This document shows, piece by piece, positions 57,051 to 64,000 of a DNA stretch of 64,000 nt. How positions within the stretch are numbered: position 1 is the stretch's first letter; every line of letters starts with the position of its first letter. Source of the DNA: Fagopyrum homotropicum (taxonomy: Eukaryota > Streptophyta > Magnoliopsida > Caryophyllales > Polygonaceae); contig BSWB01000005.1 in NCBI GenBank assembly GCA_033239125.1, positions 99,571,994 to 99,635,993 on the forward strand, read 5' to 3'. Made by a program: the position numbers and the translations under genes. The notes under the pieces were generated by a model. That model was not told the DNA's origin. It searched no databases and saw nothing but the letters and a program-made list of their open reading frames with translations.

Positions 57051-57945
57051 CGATGATGCATGGACACGGTGAGAAACGGGGAAGCGACAATCCTCCAAAG
57101 TATAGGAAACGGGGACACGGTGAGTAAAAAATAATATATCATTTTAACGATATTGAAATATAAAATTTTTATATCATAATGAGATACATATACATGGAAA
57201 AAAAATCAATGATCTATGAATAGATAAAAATATTAACATGATAACAAAATAACCGAAACAAAATCTTAGAAACAAACATTTACAGTCTTACAAAACATAG
57301 AAATAAATATATTTAGTCTTATTATCTGAAAATAAAAATACTTAGTATCAAAACTGAAGAATGAATCATTCAATTTTCAAATCAACAACAACCGAACAAC
57401 ATGATCAACCAAGGAAAACAATAATAAATATTTGTAAATATAAAAAGTGAAAAAAATTAGAAGAACATGCTCAACATTCAACAAAGAAAGATTACACAAT
57501 AAATTAGTAATCAAATATTCAAAACTAATTTATAAAATCATAAGAAAAATGGAGAGAAGAGTCAGTCGGCGGAACAACATTTCAACATTAGAGCCGAAAA
57601 AGAAGATCGGTGTCCTACTTCCGGCAACCACAATCTCGTACGTGGCCATGTGGGACTAGGTTTAGTCGGAAACAAATGGGAGAGAATAAAATACATTATG
57701 GTAAATCAATTTTTTTTCTTTTTAAAAAAATGTTTTTTATAGCCTTAAAAAATGAGGTAAACATTCGTTGATCGTGTCTTGACCGGACACAATCCGCGTC
57801 CTCGCCGTGCCCTAGACGTGTCATCCCCGTTTCCTACCTTGAAAACGTGTCTTGACCGTGTCCGAGCCATGTCCTGTTGTGTCCCCGTGTCCGACACGGC
57901 AGGACACGAGACACGCCACCATCTAAAAGTGTCCGTGCAACATAG
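57051..57945. mobile_element. Non-autonomous hAT-like transposon in the pararetrovirus
   Basis: 895 bp flanked by the 8-bp repeat TGCCTCAC at 57043-57050 and 57946-57953. Ends CGATGATGCATGGACAC and, reversed, CTATGTTGCACGGACAC: 17 bp with 3 mismatches. Further GACACGG words lie close to both ends. The 8-bp TSD and subterminal repeats fit hAT. No transposase. Removing it rejoins the viral frame across the TSD, which confirms the borders. Confidence 0.85.
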
Positions 57946-57953
57946 TGCCTCAC

Positions 57954-58850
57954 ATATGCTTCAAACTTTATTAAGGATGTACTAAGCTTAGAAAGCCTTC
58001 ACAAGTTAAGCTAAAAAATGAACAAAGTTGGACTTAGACCAATCTGGATACTCACATAGTTCATGATCTTTAAAATGTTGTATGAAGTTACCAATCTTAA
58101 TATTTCTAAATATGAATGATGATCTAGTATTTGAAACTGATGTAAACAACTACCATTTGGAAGCTATCTTAAAAACAAAAAATATAATAAGCTTTGTAGG
58201 TATAATAGTGGAAGTTTCAATAAGGCCGAATAGAATTACACCACCATGGAGAAAGAAATACTTGCTATCCTAAAAGCGAAAGATAAATTTATAATTTGTC
58301 TTGCTCCAAAACATTTCACTATCAGAACTGATTGTAAAGGAATATTAGGTTTTATTCAAAATAATCTAAGTAACATGAAAGAACAAGGGAGGCTCATGCG
58401 TTGACAACTCACACTTAATCAATATTCCTTTGATATTGAACATGCACAGGGATAAAAAAAAATTCTCTAGCAGATAGCCTAACTCGAGAGCTTGTGTGTG
58501 AGTCTTCCTAAGCAATTTATGGCATCTTCTAGTAGGCCAAAACAAAAAAAGGTAATTGGGAAGTTATATCAATCCTTATGGACAAAAATTGAGAAAGAAC
58601 AGTGGACGAGATGGTGCAATATATCCTCTGCATGCCAATAGAGGAGCAAGACAAACAAAAATATAAAGGAAGAAACTGATTATCATTTAAGATGGATATC
58701 ACCTCTTCGTTATTATTATGTTAACCTAGCTTATGTAAAAAATTTCAAAAAAAAACCTAGAAATGGTTTAATCCTATCATGCGATAGAATGAGTCGAAGA
58801 ATTCTAGAGTTGGAGTTAGTTAAGTTTATGCTTTAATTTCCTTTCCTTTT
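57954..58850 (+). pseudogene. Pararetroviral connection and RNase H remnant
   Basis: Continues the RT frame with YASNFIKDVLSLESL, then an RNase H-like zone: ETDVNNY near 58137, IRTDCKGILGF near 58323, and SFDIEHAQG near 58430. Several stops and an A-run indel near 58455. Ends with a short charged tail (SRRILELEL) at about 58790-58820. Confidence 0.8.
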
Positions 58851-58883
58851 TGATGCGGGGTTGATGTCGTAGTTCCCGATCTA

Positions 58884-61066
58884 GGGCCCGTTCGGTACAC
58901 TCGATTCAATCGATTGAATCGGTTGAATGACTTCAGTACTCCATTTCCATCATTAAGTCGAGGTATTGAATTGTTTGAATAAGGGGTTGAATTAGTTGAA
59001 TGATTAAGTTGGGGGTGGGAGGTTTAATTGATTGAATCCAATTTTTATGGCACTTGTACCCTTCTGCAAGAACTTTCATTCAATCGATTGTAGGGGCATT
59101 ATGTAAGGACTTTTTGGTGTATTAACACCTCATTCAACCCATTCGTTCTCATCTTAAACGAATATAGTGTAAAACCCCAAATCCGCGAGACTCGGAGCGC
59201 TACAGGCTAGGATCTCACAATGGATCCTGACCCTAGCCTAACAACAAGTTCATTGGATCTTACAACAAGGCAAAATAAATATAAACCAAATTCATAAAAC
59301 TGTATAATCATATATCAAAACATATAAAAAACCACAGCCGAGTACAAAATTGCAACAACATACATATGTAAACATCAATATCCCCAAAACCCATACACGT
59401 CCTAATGTACGAAAGCCTTCGACTGATCACCCCACCGGATCACTCTACAATCTTCCTATCTTGCAAAGCATCTACAACACAATACGAAACAGTTAGCTAA
59501 AAATTAATGAATAAGAATAATGGTAATAGCACATAATCACATCATAGCATGCAATGCTCACAACACATCCATTTATTATCTGTATTACGTTATACCATTA
59601 CTAATTCATTCGGTGTGATATGAGGAGTAAAAAACCTCGCCTCTGTCTCCTTTCACCACACAGGTTTGGAATTGGTGCCAAACATCACCACTTGGTGGAA
59701 TGGTTGCAAAGAACCCCCTAGCTGACCCATTTTGAGCTAGACAAGTTATCACCGCCCGTTATAATACACTTGGGCCAATTAAATACATATATGGTTGTCC
59801 TAGTCTTGTTAGATTATCAATAACACATTCATATGCACACACACCGCCATCACGATCACTGAAACCCATAAACGCCAGCTAAGTAAGCCCAAAGAACTTA
59901 CTTGTCACAAGGTAGTCCTATACAACAGTGGTCATAGTTTCCCCTCGAGGAAATGATCAGTGCTATATAAATCAAGGCATACAACATCAATCATTGTCAA
60001 GGCTAGGAGATTCCATCTCCTAGACCCCAAGATAATACAAGATAATAACCCATAAACTAAACCTCGATATCTCATCAAAATGTACAAATGACTAAGGCAT
60101 TCCTCAAAATATAACATCATCAAACTCATCACATAAACACTATCATGATGTCACTCTCAAGCTATAACCATAAGGAAAGGAAAGACACATACCACACTTG
60201 GTATGTCCTGGACAAAGACTCACTTGTAGAAATGGAAAGGCGCAGGAGCGGTGACAAGTCGCGATAGCGGTGGCTCACAGCCGCAGGGGCGGTGACAAGC
60301 CTCAACCGCGGGGCGGCACTGATGGGGCGGGTGGGCGGGGGTGGGGGGGGTCAACCTAGCAGAGGAAGTCTGCTTCTTTCCTTTGATCTTTTTCCGATAC
60401 TCTTCTCTTCAAAAGGTGTCAAAGGCAACCCATCATCATAATACATATACATACACATCATCAATGTTCAAGAGGTCATACACAAGATCAATCTTGTGGG
60501 ATTTATCACCAAAGAAGGAAGAAGAGGAAAGAAAGAAGAGGAGAAAGGAAAACTTACCACTGCAGGATTAGGGGAAGGAAGAACATCCGCAATCTCAACA
60601 GCTACACGACACAACTCGTCCTCAACATCATCAAAGCCATCTAACACACATCCAAGATCACACTTGGAAGAAGATCAAAGAAGAGATCAAGGAGAAACAA
60701 AGAGAAGAAGAGAAGAAGAAAAAGAACGTGAAGAGAAGCTGAATAATGAAGAGGAAAGTCTAAAGCAAACCCTCTCATAAAAGGAAAGGAGAAAATTTAT
60801 AGAGGAAGGAAATGAAAAAGTAAGACGATAAAAAAGGCGGCGCTAGACATGAAAACCGCGGGGCGGATCCACAAGGCCGCGGGGCGGCTCCGGACCTACG
60901 GCCAAGCTAAGGTGCAGGGGCGAGATCCTTAAAAGACTAAGGCTTATACATATAGAAACAAATTAAATCAATTCATTTCATTAAGTTCTAGTTACATTTT
61001 TCAATTTAAGTTTCAGTTCCATTAAGTTTCAGTTTTAATTTCAGTCGTGGTATACCAAACAGGCCC
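58884..61066. mobile_element. PIF/Harbinger-like MITE, split by solo LTR H
   Basis: Left end GGGCCCGTTCGGTA; right end, reversed, GGGCCTGTTTGGTA. Flanking 3-mers CTA (58881-58883) and TTA (61067-61069) fit a TTA-type TSD with one change. About 395 bp without H. A perfect 20-bp palindrome, CGATTCAATCGATTGAATCG, sits at 58902-58921. Superfamily inferred from end sequence and TSD size. Confidence 0.65.
59168..60950 (-). mobile_element. H: solo LTR of the E family
   Basis: 1783 bp. TGTAAAACCCC at the left, CTTATACA at the right, flanked by TATAG at 59163-59167 and 60951-60955. Reversed, it starts TGTATAAGCCTTAG and ends GGGTTTTACA, paralleling the E LTR. Repeats CCGCGGGGCGG and related words at 60240-60330 and 60835-60925. 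Confidence 0.9.
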
Positions 61067-61392
61067 TTAGATTGAAAGTCCTCGACTGAAACAATTCTCG
61101 GTTAGATAATGAAAATCTTAGGCGAGATTTTGGGAAGAACAATCCGAGATTTAGTGAAACTCATAACGTGGAATAATGGATGATATGGAAAGATTAGTCA
61201 AACCAATAGAAGGAGTATTTCTCTTCCAAGTATTTATAATGGTCCGCCCTAGCACTTTGTCTTGCTATCCAAGCTGGATCAAATGTAGCCATCGGAAATC
61301 ATGAAAACTAAAAAACTCATAGAAAGAGTAGTCAAACGCAAGAAGGGCAATATCCCCGAAAGATAACCGAAACCGGCTTGGTCTAGACCAAG
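61067..61392. other. Unassigned segment between the MITE and element I
   Basis: No domain. Its right end (GGCTTGGTCTAGACCAAG, then the primer site) parallels the sequence just inside A's primer site, so part of it is truncated internal sequence of I. The rest may be host or viral flank. Confidence 0.45.
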
Positions 61393-61410
61393 TCCCCGGC
61401 AACGGCGCCA
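61393..61410 (-). other. Primer-binding site, inner copy, element I
   Basis: Minus strand TGGCGCCGTTGCCGGGGA, identical to A and B. Confidence 0.8.
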
Positions 61411-61529
61411 ACCACTTGTTCTTTGGCGAAACTCTGTTCCGTTGCCGGAACGAGAACTTCGTATGTACCTAAGAACACAAACCTGCAAGAACACTCAAGC
61501 AGAAAGATCAATAGAAAAAGCAAGAACAG

Positions 61530-61547
61530 TCCCCGACAACGGCACCA
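61530..61547 (-). other. Primer-binding site, LTR-proximal copy, element I
   Basis: Minus strand TGGTGCCGTTGTCGGGGA, two changes from the standard, 6 bases from the LTR as in A and B. Confidence 0.8.
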
Positions 61548-61553
61548 AAAACT

Positions 61554-63327
61554 TGTTCGCTCCAAAGGTGTGTGCAAGCTTTAAATTTATATCCCAAGAA
61601 ATATGCTTAAAACAAGGATGCGAACCCGCAGTGTATGGATCAATTATAGTAAAAAGCAAGAATTGCGGGGTGTCGATCTCAAGGACTTAGGTGAAACTAA
61701 GCAAGTATAGGTTGTCAATGCAACTAATAGCCACAAAAGCGATAAAAGCAATCAAAAGATGATAATAAGGTCAAATAAGGGGAAAATGCAAATTTTAGGG
61801 ATTAAAGCATCTAGTTGTGGTTCCGACTCAAGATCTCAAGATAAAGCGGACAAAGCTGAGATTTTGCAAAGGGAAGGTATTTCTAAAGTGGAAATAGATT
61901 ACCGGGTAACTCTCACTACTCACTATCCCAATCCAAAGCTCCTATCACCGGGTAAGTCTCAAGGTACTAAGGAAAGGAACTATAATCTCAAATCAACACA
62001 CCACCTAAGGAAATAGAATTAACATTTACCGGGTAAGTCTCAGGCTAACTCACAAAGATGGGATGAAGGCACACTCAAACCCTAATAAAAGATAAACCTT
62101 TATTACCTAAACTTATGATCATGGGTTAACAAACTAAGGAATCACCGGGTAAGTCTCATCCTAGGCTTGCATTGAACCAGGAAAGGTGTAATAAGAATAG
62201 GATTTTGCAAACTAGAACTCTTAACTCTCAGTTTCGGATCAGAAAAGTTCACCTCGGTCAGTCAAGTTCCACCCCGGCCGAGATGTTCATCGAATGAGCG
62301 AGGTACTCAAGGGTTAAGGTAAAGACTCGAGCTTTCAGGGTCCTACTGGGATCAGTATCATTCTATCATTGTCTTTCCCACAACTTTCAGCCAATCACCC
62401 TAGAATCGCACAAGAAATTTAGCCACTCATCTTCATGAAAACAATAATCGAATAAAAGGTGAAGGAATGAATATTTAAACACAAAAACCTTAAGAACAAG
62501 ACTTCAATAAATGAATCAAATAATTCACAAATTAGGGTTCCTTGAATCACAAATTAAACAAGACAATAAACCAAAGGGAATCTAAGAAAATCTTACAAAC
62601 TCCCTCAAAAGCTTATCTCAAAAACTATAAATCTTCCTTTCTTCAATCTTCAAAGATTTCTTCAAATTTTCAGAGAATCTCCTAACTACTGCGTTGATCC
62701 AAAAAATCCGATGATCCGAAGATCCGAAGATGGCTGAATTGTGAAAAATTCAACCCTTTATATAGGAGAATTATCTTCCAAAGATAATAATATCTTAAAA
62801 AGTTAATTTCCTATAAAATATATTATATCTATAAAATAGATCTCCCAAATATAAGATCTTCCTTCCAGAAATCCAGCCTAAAAATATAAGATATCTTTCT
62901 TCCAAAAATAAAAGATCTCAGTCAAAAGATATGATCTCGTCGGCGCCAGGGTGTTCGCCTCGGTCGGGGCGCTCCTCAAGATCACCTCGGTCGAGATGAC
63001 ACTGTAGCTGACCGAGGTGAATCTCACCTGAATGTGAAATCTCTCAAATCTGGTCCAAAGTAAATCTTCTTCATTAATTCCATGCTTCGTGAGTTATCTT
63101 TAAAGCTCCGGAATGTAGCTCCTATGACTCCTTAGCTCCTTAGCTCCATTTTGATCCAAAACGTTTCATTTTACCTACGGTTACAACGAAACTTGGTGTA
63201 GACCTCGATTCCCGTAAAGGTAGATGAAACAACAATATAATCACATAATATACATCCATACATGCAGATTATTGAAGATAAACCGTCTAAACAAGTCCCA
63301 AAATATAGATTATAATACTTGCTATCA
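61554..63327 (-). repeat. I: LTR of a truncated Athila-like element
   Basis: 1774 bp, TGTTCGCTCC to TTGCTATCA. Shares CGAACCCGCAGTGTATGGATC with A/B and ACCGGGTAAGTCT words with F. TCGGCCGAGAT- and CCTCGGTCGAGAT-type words at 62255-62285 and 62940-63025. Only its 5' side is followed by internal sequence; the other LTR is not in the window. Confidence 0.8.
62756..62765 (-). promoter_or_regulatory. TATA box, LTR I
   Basis: Minus strand CTATATAAAG, just downstream (in minus sense) of the palindrome-rich region. Confidence 0.55.
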
Positions 63328-64000
63328 AGATATGACTATTACAAGACTTGCAAAGAACATTGACCAATTATGTGTCAAAACCCAATATAAAGAATTACCT
63401 TTCACCCTTCCTTCTTTAACCTTACACAAACCTTCTAAGTAAGACAAGCACAAGGAGAGACTAGTTTGACTTGTAGCACCAACTTTTAAAAAGATTAACA
63501 CACAAAAGAACAATCTGACAAGAATTCATATCCATTCAATCAAAAACTCTCATTTTGATTGAATAAGAATGATAAACTGCAAACTTTGTGAATGAAGCCA
63601 CAAGTGTCTCACAATATTATTGAAATCAAATTTAAAAATTGAGCTCCCTAATATCTCTCCTTCTAAGGATATTTATAGGAGAGACTTTTCTATTTTAAAT
63701 TAGGAAAGATATCTTTAAAAGATAATCCAGGAAATATATGTTTTTAAGATAATCTAAAAATGTAAAGATATAATCATAAAAAGATAAAACTAACAATTAC
63801 CTTAAATAATGTTGAAGAGCTTTTAAGGTAACAAAATATTAAAAGAGAGTTCTTCCAAAAATAGAAGATCTTGGCCGGAGCTTCTAGCGCGCGTCAGGCT
63901 CCAAATCTCGGATGAAAATCTCGGTTGAGATTTTACACTATTGGTCGAGATTTTGCATATGCCATGCAATCTTCCACTCTATCGATTCCTCCCATATTTG
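63328..64000 (-). repeat. Partial LTR-like segment at the right edge
   Basis: Minus strand has a TATA-like CTATAAATA at 63670-63678, with TCTCGGTTGAGAT and TGGTCGAGAT words upstream at 63910-63955, the same layout as LTR I. Probably part of another Athila-like LTR running beyond the window. No boundary or TSD can be seen. Confidence 0.4.

Larger units (their letters stand above)
47126..58850 (+). mobile_element. Endogenous plant pararetrovirus (Caulimoviridae-like), decayed and interrupted
   Basis: Plus-strand remnants in viral order: coat-protein-like zone with a zinc-knuckle remnant (47145-47960), an unidentified zone (48096-49098), aspartic protease (about 55860), RT (56400-57042) and RNase H (57954-58500). 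Stops and frameshifts are frequent throughout. No LTRs and no integrase. Interruptions: the inverted-repeat element with F, the CACTA end and microsatellite (about 49114-55700), and the hAT-like element (57051-57945). The left edge coincides with the end of E, so upstream viral sequence is missing. It is not coding-competent; genus uncertain. Confidence 0.8.

Overview
The window is transposon-dominated nuclear DNA of a flowering plant, probably a eudicot. The basis is Ty3/gypsy elements of the Athila-like and Tekay-like types, a CACTA end, Mutator-, hAT- and Harbinger-like elements, an endogenous plant pararetrovirus, and fragments of plant genes (a VPS53-like gene and a Gnk2/DUF26 receptor-kinase ectodomain). 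I see no intact host gene. No species can be named from the sequence alone.

Bases 1-4237 are AT-rich intergenic DNA. Their one notable feature is an array of small hairpin-forming modules at 213-996. From about 4238 to 47125 lies one deep nest of insertions, resolved here from target-site duplications (TSDs). The host is E, a 5'-truncated Tekay-like element whose 3' LTR starts at 5408 and ends at 47125. That LTR was hit twice within 3 bp: by A (Athila-like, minus strand, 6143-18434, TSD ACCAG) and by D (a solo LTR of a second Tekay-like family, 18443-45948, TSD AGCTT). D was then interrupted by B (Athila-like, plus strand, 19459-32685) and by C (a degraded Tekay-like element, minus strand, 32861-44350). 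C's left LTR carries a 1.8-kb Mutator-like element (35821-37638) containing a captured Gnk2-domain exon.

A and B are the same family in divergent orientation. Each has about 1.7-kb LTRs, a primer-binding site of the plant Athila type, a single gag-protease-RT-RNaseH-integrase frame and a separate downstream ORF. Both are broken. B has two nonsense codons in gag-pol and a frameshift in its 3' ORF. A has two frameshifts, two nonsense codons and a roughly 920-bp deletion that makes a new fused 3' ORF. The family carries many copies of the palindrome CCACGGCCGTGG in its LTR promoter region, in the protease-RT linker and in the spacer before the 3' ORF.

From 47126 to about 58850 is a decayed endogenous pararetrovirus (Caulimoviridae-like; coat-protein-like, protease, RT and RNase H remnants). 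It is split by an inverted-repeat element with a tRNA-Glu-like segment (about 49114-51347, itself hit by solo LTR F, TSD GCCTT), by a CACTA end with a captured multi-exon VPS53 fragment (51458 to about 55440), by a TTA microsatellite, and by a hAT-like element (57051-57945, TSD TGCCTCAC). Next come a Harbinger-like MITE (58884-61066) split by solo LTR H (59168-60950, TSD TATAG), an Athila-like LTR with two primer-binding sites (61393-63327), and another LTR-like segment running off the right end.
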